This document shows, one piece after another, positions 25,925-34,823 of a stretch of DNA of 53,196 nucleotides (its first letter is position 1; each line of letters begins with the position of its first letter). A model generated the notes under the pieces. The model searched no databases, was not told where the DNA came from, and saw only the letters and a program-made list of their open reading frames with translations. The stretch spans positions 1 to 53,196 of the forward strand of contig JAEEYU010000021.1 in NCBI GenBank assembly GCA_016288315.1, given 5' to 3'. The position numbers were made by a program, and so were the translations under genes. This DNA is from Clostridiaceae bacterium. Lineage in GTDB: Bacteria; Bacillota; Clostridia; Oscillospirales; Acutalibacteraceae.

Positions 25925-26551
25925 TTAATCTTTGGAAAATCTTTCTTTTACCTGCTTAACAATCGCCGGAATGTAGCTGATAAAGGCGATTATTGTGCAA
26001 AGAGCACTTATGCAGACAAGAATCATGGCGACCGTCTCGGGCATAACTGTTGAGAATGCGCCGACCTCGGGGCCGATGAGAAGAATGGCTATCATTACAA
26101 GATAGAACACGAATGTTGCAACCTTGCCCCAGATTTCCGCCGCACCGGGTCTTATGCCGAAACCGATCATAAGGGCGCCGCCGATGACGAAAATCAGTTC
26201 TTTGACGATGAATACGATGAACACATAGCCGGCCGCGCGGATAACGGGACTTTGCGCTCTGCCGAAGAGGATAATCATCATTACCGCTATTGTAAGCATT
26301 GTGATTTTGTCGGCAACGGGGTCGAGAAGCTTGCCGAGTGCGCTTACCTGATTGAAGCGGCGTGCGATTTTACCGTCAAGAAAATCCGTTATTCCGGAAA
26401 AGGCGAGAATTGAAATGGCAAGGATTTTGTCGCCTTTCAGGAAGAAATAAGCGAAGACGGGAACGAGGATGATTCTGATGACCGACAAAAGATTCGGTAT
26501 CGTCATACAGCCCTCAAAAAGATTGCCTACAATGTTTTCTTCTTTTTTCAT
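25925..26551 (-). CDS. pgsA: CDP-diacylglycerol--glycerol-3-phosphate 3-phosphatidyltransferase
   Basis: A 208-residue membrane enzyme that makes phosphatidylglycerolphosphate, first committed step to phosphatidylglycerol. The CDP-alcohol phosphotransferase motif is complete: Asp59-Gly60, Ala63-Arg64, Gly73, Asp77 and Asp81 (DGKIARRFNQVSALGKLLD). About five or six membrane segments. GGAGG precedes the ATG, in a 26-base gap after cvpA. Confidence 0.92.
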   Translation of the reverse strand: MKKEENIVGNLFEGCMTIPNLLSVIRIILVPVFAYFFLKGDKILAISILAFSGITDFLDGKIARRFNQVSALGKLLDPVADKITMLTIAVMMIILFGRAQSPVIRAAGYVFIVFIVKELIFVIGGALMIGFGIRPGAAEIWGKVATFVFYLVMIAILLIGPEVGAFSTVMPETVAMILVCISALCTIIAFISYIPAIVKQVKERFSKD

Positions 26552-26577
26552 AATATTAACCTCCGTTTTGGGTATTG

Positions 26578-27264
26578 TTAACCGTTTATAATATTTGAAA
26601 CGACGCCGGCTGCATAAGAGTTTTCAACCGCAGTTGCAAACGCCGTGCCTTCAAATGCCGATGCGATGAGAAGGGAGAATGCAGCAATGCAAAAGACAAA
26701 GAAAAGCCCTTTGACAACGCCGAGGATTAAGCCTGCCGTTTTGTTGACTTCCTTCAAAACGGGAAGTTTCACGAGTGCGAAGACCGGAATAGTCAGCAGT
26801 CTGAGAGCGGCGTAAATGATCACCACGCCTATGACAAAAAGCGTGAACTCTATTGCGGGAATGACTATAGGTTTTTCAATCAGCGAAACAAATTTCTGCG
26901 CGGATTCCGCAGCCGTCCCCTGCCCGATTACATCGGACAGCACCGCTTCTATATTGACCCCTGCCTTTTCGGCAATGCTGACAAGCGGTGAGGGAAGAGA
27001 AACTGTCAGGGGAGCGTGCCCCGAAGCAGTCAGTTCTTCGATTTTTCCTGCTGTTTTTGAAATGAGAATCTCTTTGATATGATTCTCATATAATCCGCCC
27101 GATAATTGCGGAGCGTATATTTTTGCCGTAAAAAAGGCGATTACGGCTGAGACCGCGGATGTTATCATTTCGACAAGACCTTTTGCCAGACCGGACACGG
27201 CGCAAAGAATGAAGATAACCGCAAGGGCAATATCAAACAGATGATTTGCTATGTCAAGCTCCAT
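26578..27264 (-). CDS. CvpA family membrane protein
   Basis: A 228-residue protein with hydrophobic segments near 11-50, about 135-160 and 180-205, the layout of the CvpA/colicin V production family. The segment between the first and later membrane spans (residues about 55-125) is longer than usual and probably external. Family members influence envelope processes, but a molecular role is not known. GGGGGCG precedes the ATG; it lies 15 bases after the DUF5711 gene. Confidence 0.8.
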   Translation of the reverse strand: MELDIANHLFDIALAVIFILCAVSGLAKGLVEMITSAVSAVIAFFTAKIYAPQLSGGLYENHIKEILISKTAGKIEELTASGHAPLTVSLPSPLVSIAEKAGVNIEAVLSDVIGQGTAAESAQKFVSLIEKPIVIPAIEFTLFVIGVVIIYAALRLLTIPVFALVKLPVLKEVNKTAGLILGVVKGLFFVFCIAAFSLLIASAFEGTAFATAVENSYAAGVVSNIING

Positions 27265-27279
27265 ATTACGCCCCCTTCA

Positions 27280-28464
27280 TCAGTATTTTTTGAGGATGTT
27301 TTCTTCAAGTGAGAAGTAACTGCCTGCCGAATATATGACTTTATCGGGAACGCTCTCAAAGGTTTTGGTCTGCGTTACCTGACCTTTTTTGTTTAATTTG
27401 GTGGCGGTTTTGCCGCACACCGCTACGCTTACCGCACCGTCGCAGCGGATGTAATCCGCCTCGCCAGTTATTGTTGTTTCGGCGGTTTTTACACCGGATG
27501 CCGAATAGCGGAATATTCTTGTCTGCGCTCCGCCGAATTCGCGCATGGAGATAACTGCGTTGCCGTCTTCATCAAATGAAACGTTGTTGAGCTGATTCTC
27601 GCTGAACTCAAGACCGTCGGTGCGCTCCATTTTTTTGTTGTAGATTGCAAACTGATTGTCGCCGACAGCAATTATTCTGCCTGTTCTTGTAATGCAGACG
27701 CGAAGCATCATTGAATCGTTGAATTTAACCTCTGAGACGGGCTCGGTTTTGTCTGTGCTGAAGACTACAAGGCGGCTGTAAACAACGGCGTTTCTGACGC
27801 CCGATGCAAGAACCGCCAGCTTTTTGCCGTTTTTTGACAGGCAGGCGTCGAGGATTCTTTCATCGGCGCATTTCCATTCAAACAGCGCTTTGCCCGAGGA
27901 TGAATAAACGGTGATTTTGCTCTGAATATTGCTGCCGCCTTCGGTTGCTACGGCGAAGCTGCCGTTATGTGACAGGCAGGCGGTGAGAATCTTTTCCTGC
28001 ACGGATATTTCAGTGAGCTTTTCGGTTTTGCTTAAAAGCAGAACATCGCCCTTTGCGATATCGTAGGCGAGGATTCTGCCGTTTTTGACGGAAACGCGGG
28101 AGTCGGATGCGTTGAACTGCACGCTGCCCATTGTTCTTGCGCCCTTGGTTAAGAACTGCGCTTCATCGTTATATAAAACAAGTATTTCGCCGCCGACGGG
28201 TCTGATTTCTTTTAAACTTAAGCTTTCAACGGTGAGCGGCCAGCCGCCGTTTGACGACGACATAAAGACCTTGCGGAAAGAGTCGGTGACATTTGAAACG
28301 GCAACGTTGCCGACCGTGTTGGCGGCAATATAGACTACCGAGAGCACAAGCGCAACAGCCGCTGTGATAAGCAGGGCGTGTTTTAATTTTTTGCGGCGCG
28401 GTTTTACTTTGCCGTCTGTTTTATTTTTATTTAAGAAATCAGGTTTTTTGAAATTTATTTTCAA
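27280..28464 (-). CDS. Membrane-anchored beta-propeller-like protein (DUF5711-like)
   Basis: A 394-residue protein with a basic N-terminus (KVKPRRKKLKH), one membrane segment (about 29-49) and a long outer region of repeating beta strands such as ILTACLSHNGSFAVAT, ILDACLSKNGKKLAVL and MLRVCITRTGRIIAVG, each about 45 residues apart, as in a beta-propeller. I recall this architecture as DUF5711 of Clostridia. The role is unknown. Its ATG overlaps the stop of truA by four bases. Confidence 0.75.
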   Translation of the reverse strand: MKINFKKPDFLNKNKTDGKVKPRRKKLKHALLITAAVALVLSVVYIAANTVGNVAVSNVTDSFRKVFMSSSNGGWPLTVESLSLKEIRPVGGEILVLYNDEAQFLTKGARTMGSVQFNASDSRVSVKNGRILAYDIAKGDVLLLSKTEKLTEISVQEKILTACLSHNGSFAVATEGGSNIQSKITVYSSSGKALFEWKCADERILDACLSKNGKKLAVLASGVRNAVVYSRLVVFSTDKTEPVSEVKFNDSMMLRVCITRTGRIIAVGDNQFAIYNKKMERTDGLEFSENQLNNVSFDEDGNAVISMREFGGAQTRIFRYSASGVKTAETTITGEADYIRCDGAVSVAVCGKTATKLNKKGQVTQTKTFESVPDKVIYSAGSYFSLEENILKKY

Positions 28465-29210
28465 CGGATTTCACCTCCGTAACTGACTTTGTTGAGGTAA
28501 AGCCCCTGAGGCGGAGCTGTGGGACCTGCAAGGGAACGGTCCTTTGACTCAATAATTGCAGGGATGCTTTCTTCACTTATTTTGCCCTGAGAGACGGCAA
28601 CAAGGGTGCCGGTGATTATGCGAACCATATTGTAGAGGAAGCCGTTTGCTTCTATTGTGAAGACGACCTCGTCGCCCTGCCTTGACACCTGAGCGTTTGT
28701 TACCGTGCGCACTGTGTCTTCAACGCTGCTGCCCGCCGAACAGAATGCGGAGAAATCGTGCGTGCCTGTGAAATGCCTTGCGCAGGTATTAAGCAGATTC
28801 TCATCAAGCGGGTATTTGTATTGCCACACCAGACCGTTGAGGAAAGGCGAGGGCACGGGAGTGTTGAGAATACGGTAAATATATTCTTTTGATTTGCAGT
28901 CGTATCTTGCGTGAAATTTCCACGGAACCTCTTTGCAGCTTCTGACTGCTATGTCATCGGGGAGAACGGCGTTGAGCGCAGTGACGAGTTTTTCGCAATC
29001 AAGCTGTGTTGCCGTTCTTATATTGCAGCAGAACATATTGGCGTGAACGCCCGTGTCGGTGCGGGAGCAGCCCGTGACATTGTCGCGCACACCCGTTATC
29101 TGCTGCCAGGAGTCCTGAAATGTCTGCTGAACGGTTGGTGCATTCTCCTGCACCTGCCAGCCGTGATAAGCCCTGCCGTTATATGCAAGTTCGAGCAAAA
29201 GATTGCGCAC
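28461..29210 (-). CDS. truA: tRNA pseudouridine(38-40) synthase TruA
   Basis: A 249-residue enzyme that isomerises uridines 38-40 in the tRNA anticodon arm. The catalytic motif CSRTDTGVHA holds Asp52; the N-terminus YNGRAYHGWQ and GFLYNMVRIITGTL are family hallmarks. The start is GTG at 29210 with AAAGGAG eight bases upstream. It follows ecfT, an order common in Firmicutes. Confidence 0.95.
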   Translation of the reverse strand: MRNLLLELAYNGRAYHGWQVQENAPTVQQTFQDSWQQITGVRDNVTGCSRTDTGVHANMFCCNIRTATQLDCEKLVTALNAVLPDDIAVRSCKEVPWKFHARYDCKSKEYIYRILNTPVPSPFLNGLVWQYKYPLDENLLNTCARHFTGTHDFSAFCSAGSSVEDTVRTVTNAQVSRQGDEVVFTIEANGFLYNMVRIITGTLVAVSQGKISEESIPAIIESKDRSLAGPTAPPQGLYLNKVSYGGEIR

Positions 29211-29235
29211 TGCCGGGACTCCTTTCGTTAAATAA

Positions 29236-30051
29236 TCAGATTACCGCCTTGAAAAAATGATTGAGAACAATCACGCCTGCAAGAAGCGCCGAAACAAACA
29301 AAGCGGCGATGAAATCACGCGGTTTTAATTTCATCTGCTTCATTCTTGTTCTGCCTTCGCCGCCCGTATAGCAGCGGCAGGTCATTGCGAATGCGAGCTC
29401 ATACGCTCTGCGGAACGATGAGACCATAAGCGGAACGAAAATGGGGATAAGCGCCTTTGACCTTGCGATAAGACCGCCTGTTTCGAGCTCCGCTCCCCTC
29501 GCCTTCTGCGCGTTCATTATGCGTTCAATCTCCTCAACGAGTGTGGGGATGAAACGCAGGGCGAGAGTCATCATCATGGCGAGTGTATGGACTTTGATAT
29601 GGAATACCGTGAGCGGAGAGAGAAGTCTCTCAATAGCGTCGGTGAGCAATGTGGGGGTTGTTGTGTAGGTCAGAAGGGAGCTGATTACCACAAGAACGAT
29701 TATTCTCACAGCCATAAAGATTGCGGTGTTTATTCCCTTCTCGGTAAGCTTGAGCGAATGCCATTCAAAATAGGTTGTGCCGCCGGTTGTATAGAAAATA
29801 TTGAGAACGGCGGTGAAAAGAATAATGATGAAAAGCGGTTTTATGCTTTTCAGAATCATTTTCAGGGGCACCTTTGAAACAAGAACGGCAAAGATTGTAA
29901 ACACAACCATAAGCGCCAGCGAGAAAAAGCTTTTGCAGAGGAAAACGAAGACGAGGAGCGCAAAAACAAGGATGAACTTCATTCTTGCATCCATCTTATG
30001 TAGGAAAGAATTGCCTGTGTAATACTGACCGATTGAAATATCGCTTATCAC
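29236..30051 (-). CDS. ecfT: ECF transporter transmembrane subunit EcfT
   Basis: A 271-residue membrane protein with five or six segments. The ATPase-coupling motifs are present: QKARGAELE and the CRCYTGGEGRTRM region. It links the two ATPases to exchangeable substrate-binding S components, which are not encoded here, so this is a group I module serving several vitamins. Its ATG overlaps the ecfA2 stop by four bases. Confidence 0.92.
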   Translation of the reverse strand: MISDISIGQYYTGNSFLHKMDARMKFILVFALLVFVFLCKSFFSLALMVVFTIFAVLVSKVPLKMILKSIKPLFIIILFTAVLNIFYTTGGTTYFEWHSLKLTEKGINTAIFMAVRIIVLVVISSLLTYTTTPTLLTDAIERLLSPLTVFHIKVHTLAMMMTLALRFIPTLVEEIERIMNAQKARGAELETGGLIARSKALIPIFVPLMVSSFRRAYELAFAMTCRCYTGGEGRTRMKQMKLKPRDFIAALFVSALLAGVIVLNHFFKAVI

Positions 30052-30911
30052 TGATTGCCGCCCCCCTTCGTCAGATTGCGGAAAGCGGCGAGCGCTTCAT
30101 CGACGGTAAATACCTCCGGGACATCAAGCCCTCTTTTGCGAAGGGTGAGAAAAATCTTTGTGATTTCGGGAACGTTGAGCCCCATTTCACGCAGTTCTTC
30201 ATCACGGGAATAGACCTCTTTGGGGGTGCCGAGCATAGCGATTTCCGCTTTATTCAGAACGCAGACCCTGTCGGCGACGCTCGCAATATCCTCCATACTG
30301 TGCGAGACTATGATGACCGTGCAGCCCGTTGCGGTGCGGTAGTTTTTAATCATATTGATTAATTCTCTTCTGCCTGCGGGATCGAGACCTGCGGCGGGCT
30401 CATCGAGCACGAGCACCTGAGGTTCCATTGACATAACACCGGCTATTGCAGCTCTGCGTTTTTCTCCGCCCGACAAATCGAACGGTGATTTATTGAGGTT
30501 CTCTTTTTTTACGCCCGCCATCCCCGCGGCGGTGAGAACTCTTCTTTCTATTTCATCCTGAGGGAGTTTCATATTTTTGGGACCGAAGGCAATATCCCTG
30601 AAAACGGTCTCTTCAAAGAGCTGATATTCGGGATACTGGAAGCAGAGGCCGACCTTGAAGCGGGACTGACGGAGAGTCTCTTTGCTCTCAAATATGTTTT
30701 TGCCGTCAACAAGCACCTCGCCCTCATCCGGCTTGAGAAGACCGTTGAAGTGGGCAATTAGCGTGCTTTTGCCCGAGCCGGTGTGACCGATTATGCCGAG
30801 AGTTTCGCCTTTTTCGACACAAAGATTGATTTTGTTGATTGCGGCAACCTGGTTTTCGGTGCCTTTGAGATAATAGTGAGTTAAGTTTCTGACTTCTACG
30901 GCAGGCGTCAT
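30048..30911 (-). CDS. ecfA2: ECF transporter ATPase EcfA2
   Basis: A 287-residue ABC ATPase: Walker A GHTGSGKST (42-50), Q-loop FQYPEYQLFE, signature LSGGEKRR, Walker B VLVLDEPAAGLDP, switch His in VSHSME. The FQYPEYQLF variant is typical of the second ECF ATPase. Its ATG overlaps the ecfA1 stop by four bases. Confidence 0.93.
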   Translation of the reverse strand: MTPAVEVRNLTHYYLKGTENQVAAINKINLCVEKGETLGIIGHTGSGKSTLIAHFNGLLKPDEGEVLVDGKNIFESKETLRQSRFKVGLCFQYPEYQLFEETVFRDIAFGPKNMKLPQDEIERRVLTAAGMAGVKKENLNKSPFDLSGGEKRRAAIAGVMSMEPQVLVLDEPAAGLDPAGRRELINMIKNYRTATGCTVIIVSHSMEDIASVADRVCVLNKAEIAMLGTPKEVYSRDEELREMGLNVPEITKIFLTLRKRGLDVPEVFTVDEALAAFRNLTKGGGNQ

Positions 30912-31765
30912 TTTGCAGCACCTCCGTATATTTTTATAATCTCCTCAACGGCTTCATCCGCCGTGAGAACGGTCTTTTTTATTCCGAGACGGGAGCAGAA
31001 CTCCGTTGACTGGGGAACATCGAGACCGCAGCTCTTGACTGCCGCAGTGTTGGAGAACACCTCTTCGGGCGTGCCGTCGAGCACGATTGAACCCCGGTTC
31101 ATAACGATTACTCTGTCTGCGAGAACCGCCTCATCCATAAAGTGGGTAACCATAATGACGGTTATGCCGAATTCCCTGTTGAGCATACGGACGGTTGAAA
31201 GAACATCTGACCTGCCGACGGGGTCGAGCATTGCAGTGGGCTCATCGAGCACAATTACATCCGTGCGCATGGCGAGAACGCCGGCTATGGCTACTCTCTG
31301 CTTCTGACCGCCGGAGAGATTGTGCGGCTGCTTCAATCTGAAATCATACATATTCACGGCTTTCAGGGCATCGTCAACCCTGCGCCTGATTTCGGACGGC
31401 TCAACGCCGAGGTTTTCGGGGCCGAAGGCGACGTCGTCTTCAACTATGGTGGCGACAATCTGGTTGTCGGGATTCTGAAAGACCATACCTACCTTGCGGC
31501 GGATGAGGTCGCCGTTGTCTTCATCGGAGGTAGTCATACCCTCGACGGTTACCTCGCCGGACGAAGGAATCAGAATGGCATTGCACATTTTTGCCAGAGT
31601 GCTTTTGCCGGAGCCGTTATGACCGAGCACGGCGATAAATTCGCCTTTTGAGACGGTGAGACTGATATCCTTTAACGCAGGCGAAGGCAGAGGAGCGTTC
31701 TCTTCCTCCTCGTCGGCATCGTAGAAATATGTGACATTTTTGAATTCGATAAGTTTTTCGCTCAT
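30908..31765 (-). CDS. ecfA1: ECF transporter ATPase EcfA1
   Basis: A 285-residue ABC ATPase from the ATG at 31765, chosen because AAAGG lies eight bases upstream and SEKLIEFKNVTYFY is the family N-terminus; the frame extends 34 codons upstream into the methyltransferase gene and has no family match. Walker A GHNGSGKST (48-56), Q-loop FQNPDNQIVA, signature LSGGQKQRV, Walker B VIVLDEPTAMLDP, switch His in VTHFMDE. An acidic DADEEEE insert precedes the first strand. It pairs with EcfA2 to drive EcfT. Confidence 0.93.
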   Translation of the reverse strand: MSEKLIEFKNVTYFYDADEEEENAPLPSPALKDISLTVSKGEFIAVLGHNGSGKSTLAKMCNAILIPSSGEVTVEGMTTSDEDNGDLIRRKVGMVFQNPDNQIVATIVEDDVAFGPENLGVEPSEIRRRVDDALKAVNMYDFRLKQPHNLSGGQKQRVAIAGVLAMRTDVIVLDEPTAMLDPVGRSDVLSTVRMLNREFGITVIMVTHFMDEAVLADRVIVMNRGSIVLDGTPEEVFSNTAAVKSCGLDVPQSTEFCSRLGIKKTVLTADEAVEEIIKIYGGAAK

Positions 31766-31784
31766 AAAAGAACCTTTGGTGTTT

Positions 31785-32657
31785 TTATTTTTCCGAAATC
31801 CAGAAGGCGCTCGCTCCGCAGGGAAGAACCCTGCCGGGCTTTGATGAAACGGGAATGCCGATTTCATCGCTGAACGTTTTGCCGCCGAGTCTTCTGCCGG
31901 CTGTTTCGGAAAGGATGTATTGCATAACGGAGGGGGAAAGCCCCGTTGTGTAGGAGTTTATAAGCATCATAAGGGCGTTTTCGCTTAAAAGGTTTGTGCA
32001 GTTTTCGACGAAGGAATAGACCTCGTTTTCAAGCTTCCAGACCTCGCCGCCCGGACCTCTGCCGTATGAGGGAGGATCCATAATGATTATATCGTAGGTG
32101 TTGCCCCTGCGGATTTCGCGGGCGACAAATTTCATACAGTCATCAACAAGCCAGCGCACGGATTTGTCGGCAACGCCCGACAGAACGGCGTTCTCTTTTG
32201 CCCAGGCGGTCATACCCTTTGAAGCGTCAACGTGGGTTACGCTCGCGCCCGCCTTGAGTGCGGCGACAGTGGCGCCGCCCGTGTAGGCAAAAAGATTGAG
32301 AACCCTGACGGGTCTGCCGGCGTTTTTAATCACCTGTGCGGTATATTCCCAGTTGACCGCCTGCTCGGGGAAAAGCCCCGTATGCTTGAAGCCCATTGTT
32401 TTGATATTGAATTTTAAGTCGTTATAACCGACCTGCCAGACATCGGGCATTTTTTTATTGACGCTCCAGCTGCCGCCGCCGGTTGAGGAGCGGTTATAGA
32501 CGGCGTGGGCGTTATTCCACAACCTGTTTGTTCTGGGAGTCTGCCATATTACCTGCGGGTCGGGGCGCACGAGGATGATGTCGTTCCAGCGCTCGAGTCT
32601 TTCGCCGCCGGAGCAGTCGATAAGCTCGTAATCTTTCCAGTTTTCTGCTGTTCTCAT
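31785..32657 (-). CDS. Class I SAM-dependent (rRNA-type) methyltransferase
   Basis: A 290-residue enzyme with motif I LNLFAYTGGATVAAL, acidic motif II THVDASKG and catalytic IMDPPSYGRG, as in the RlmI/RlmK-like family that methylates 23S rRNA bases. It lacks the N-terminal PUA domain of RlmI, which is common for Firmicutes members. Target inferred only. It starts two bases after the ruvB stop, with GGAG upstream. Confidence 0.82.
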   Translation of the reverse strand: MRTAENWKDYELIDCSGGERLERWNDIILVRPDPQVIWQTPRTNRLWNNAHAVYNRSSTGGGSWSVNKKMPDVWQVGYNDLKFNIKTMGFKHTGLFPEQAVNWEYTAQVIKNAGRPVRVLNLFAYTGGATVAALKAGASVTHVDASKGMTAWAKENAVLSGVADKSVRWLVDDCMKFVAREIRRGNTYDIIIMDPPSYGRGPGGEVWKLENEVYSFVENCTNLLSENALMMLINSYTTGLSPSVMQYILSETAGRRLGGKTFSDEIGIPVSSKPGRVLPCGASAFWISEK

Positions 32658-32659
32658 AA

Positions 32660-33691
32660 TCAGACTCCGAATTTCTGCTGACCGGGCATGGGTATTCCGA
32701 GATGGTTGTATGCCGCCGGGGTTACCACCCTGCCCCTCGGTGTTCTGCTTAAGAAACCGAGCTGCATAAGATAGGGCTCATAGACATCTTCTATTGTTAC
32801 GGATTCTTCGCCTATAACTGCGGCGAGCGTTTCAAGACCGACGGGACCGCCGTTGTAGTTTTTAATCATTGTGGTAAGAATCAGGCGGTCGATATTGTCA
32901 AGCCCAAGCGGGTCAATCTCCATTTTGCCGAGCGCCATTGAGGCGGCTTCTTTTGTGATGACGCCGTCGCATTTAACCTCGGCAAAGTCGCGGGCTCTGC
33001 GGAGAAGGCGATTGGCGATTCTGGGAGTGCCTCTTGAACGCGACGCTATTTCGAGGGCGCCGTCTTCATCTATCTTTACGCCGAGAATACCGGCGGAACG
33101 GTCAACTATCTTTTTGAGCTCATCGGCGGAATACATCTCGAGACGCAGGATGACACCGAAGCGGTCGCGAAGGGGCGAGCTCAACTGACCGGCTCTTGTT
33201 GTGGCACCGACGAGGGTGAAGCGGTTGAGATCCAGCCGGATTGAACGGGCTGAGGGACCTTTGCCGATGATTATATCTATTGCGCCGTCTTCCATTGCGG
33301 GATATAAAACCTCTTCAATGGCTCTTGAGAGGCGGTGGATTTCATCAATGAAAAGAACGTCGCCCTGCTCTAAATTTGTCAGGAGAGCCGCGAGGTCGCC
33401 GGGTTTTTCGATAGCCGGACCGCTGGTGACTCTGAAATTGACGCCCATCTCGTTGGCGATGATGCCCGCGAGCGTGGTTTTGCCCAGACCGGGAGGGCCG
33501 TAAAGCAGAACGTGGTCGAGGGGCTCGCTCCTGTTGCGCGCCGCCTCAATGTAAATTGAAAGATTCTCTTTCGCCTTTTCCTGACCTATATATTCGGAAA
33601 GCACTCTGGGGCGAAGGGAGAGTTCAATATCTTCATCTTCGCTGCCGTTATAAGAGGCATCCATAAAACGGGTTTCGAATTCGTTATCCAT
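32660..33691 (-). CDS. ruvB: Holliday junction branch migration ATPase RuvB
   Basis: A 343-residue AAA+ motor. [12 protein letters not shown] start, Walker [10 protein letters not shown] (65-73), Walker B FIDEIH, sensor GATTRAG and the winged-helix C-terminus with [10 protein letters not shown]. It drives branch migration on RuvA-bound junctions. It lies 15 bases after ruvA in a ruvC-ruvA-ruvB order. Confidence 0.96.
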   Translation of the reverse strand: MDNEFETRFMDASYNGSEDEDIELSLRPRVLSEYIGQEKAKENLSIYIEAARNRSEPLDHVLLYGPPGLGKTTLAGIIANEMGVNFRVTSGPAIEKPGDLAALLTNLEQGDVLFIDEIHRLSRAIEEVLYPAMEDGAIDIIIGKGPSARSIRLDLNRFTLVGATTRAGQLSSPLRDRFGVILRLEMYSADELKKIVDRSAGILGVKIDEDGALEIASRSRGTPRIANRLLRRARDFAEVKCDGVITKEAASMALGKMEIDPLGLDNIDRLILTTMIKNYNGGPVGLETLAAVIGEESVTIEDVYEPYLMQLGFLSRTPRGRVVTPAAYNHLGIPMPGQQKFGV

Positions 33692-33706
33692 AATCCGCTC
33701 CTGATA

Positions 33707-34318
33707 TTATAGTTTTTTTGCAAGGACGGCAAGCGCCTTGCGTATCATTTCTTCCGCAGAAAGATTCTGGTCGAGTCTGCCTACGGCTATGCTCGCCTCG
33801 GAGCGGGAGTAGCCGAATGCGGTGACGAGCGCATCGACGGCATCCTTGCTCGCACTGCTTATGCCGGATTTTGCGGCATCGGCAACAGAGGAGAGAGAGT
33901 CGGAGCTCATTGTTACCGAGCCCATTTTGCTCTTGAGTTCAAGCACTATTCTCTGCGCTATTTTTGCACCGACGCCCTGTGCCGAGGTTATTGCCTTGAC
34001 ATCGCCGCTCGAAATTGCAACGGCAAGCTGTGCGGGAGATAAAGCGGAGAGCACTGCCGTTGCCGCCTTGGGACCGACGCCGGACACCGTTATGAGAAGC
34101 TTGAAGCATTCAAGCTCTTCTTTTGTGAAAAAGCCGAAAAGGTCGAGGGCGTCTTCGCGCACGGAAAGGTAGGTGTAAACCGTTGCCGTTTCGCCGACGG
34201 GCGGAAGGGAGTTTATTGTGGAGAGAGTGGTGTTGATAAGATAGGCAACCCCCGAGCAGTCGATGGCGGCGCTTGATGTGTCTTTCATAACCACTTTACC
34301 GGTGAGACTGTAATACAT
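33707..34318 (-). CDS. ruvA: Holliday junction binding protein RuvA
   Basis: A 203-residue protein from the ATG at 34318, set by AGAGGTAG and the family start MYYSLTGKVV; a longer frame reaches 34405 inside ruvC. An OB-fold N-terminus is followed by helix-hairpin-helix motifs (VSGVGPKAATAVLS and AQGVGAKIAQRIV) and a C-terminal domain that contacts RuvB (ALGYSR-like AFGYSRSEA). Four bases separate it from the ruvC stop. Confidence 0.95.
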   Translation of the reverse strand: MYYSLTGKVVMKDTSSAAIDCSGVAYLINTTLSTINSLPPVGETATVYTYLSVREDALDLFGFFTKEELECFKLLITVSGVGPKAATAVLSALSPAQLAVAISSGDVKAITSAQGVGAKIAQRIVLELKSKMGSVTMSSDSLSSVADAAKSGISSASKDAVDALVTAFGYSRSEASIAVGRLDQNLSAEEMIRKALAVLAKKL

Positions 34319-34322
34319 AAAA

Positions 34323-34823
34323 CTACCTCTTGTTAAGATATGTTGAAATTGCCGAGCCGCTTGTGTGGCAGTGGCATATTGCCATGGCGAGGGCGTCTGC
34401 GGCATCGTCGGGTTTGGGAATCTTCTGAAGGTTGAGCATTATTCTTGTCATTTCCTGAACCTGTTTTTTCTCCGCCCTGCCGTAGCCGACAACGCTCTGT
34501 TTAACCTGCAGAGGGGTGTATTCGAAAATGGGGATATTTCTCTGCTGGGCGGCAAGGACTATTACTCCCCTTGCCTGGGCGACATCAATGGCTGTTTTCT
34601 GGTTGGTGTTGAAAAAGAGTTTTTCGATTGCGAGCGCTTCGGGCCTGCAGCTGTCAAGCAGTGCGCAGAGCTGATTGTAAATATGAATAAGGCGGATGTT
34701 GAAGGGAGTGTGAGCCTCGGTTGTTATTGCGCCGAAGTCAAGCATACGGAAATGATTGCTTTTATATTCAACAATGCCGTAGCCGACTATTGCGTAACCG
34801 GGGTCAATGCCGATAACCGTCAT
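34323..34823 (-). CDS. ruvC: Crossover junction endodeoxyribonuclease RuvC
   Basis: A 166-residue resolvase of the RNase H fold. IGIDPG holds the first catalytic Asp (Asp7), AIEKLFF the Glu, and the C-terminal KPDDAADALAMA the last Asp pair. It cuts Holliday junctions with RuvAB. Its ATG overlaps the der stop by four bases. Confidence 0.95.
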   Translation of the reverse strand: MTVIGIDPGYAIVGYGIVEYKSNHFRMLDFGAITTEAHTPFNIRLIHIYNQLCALLDSCRPEALAIEKLFFNTNQKTAIDVAQARGVIVLAAQQRNIPIFEYTPLQVKQSVVGYGRAEKKQVQEMTRIMLNLQKIPKPDDAADALAMAICHCHTSGSAISTYLNKR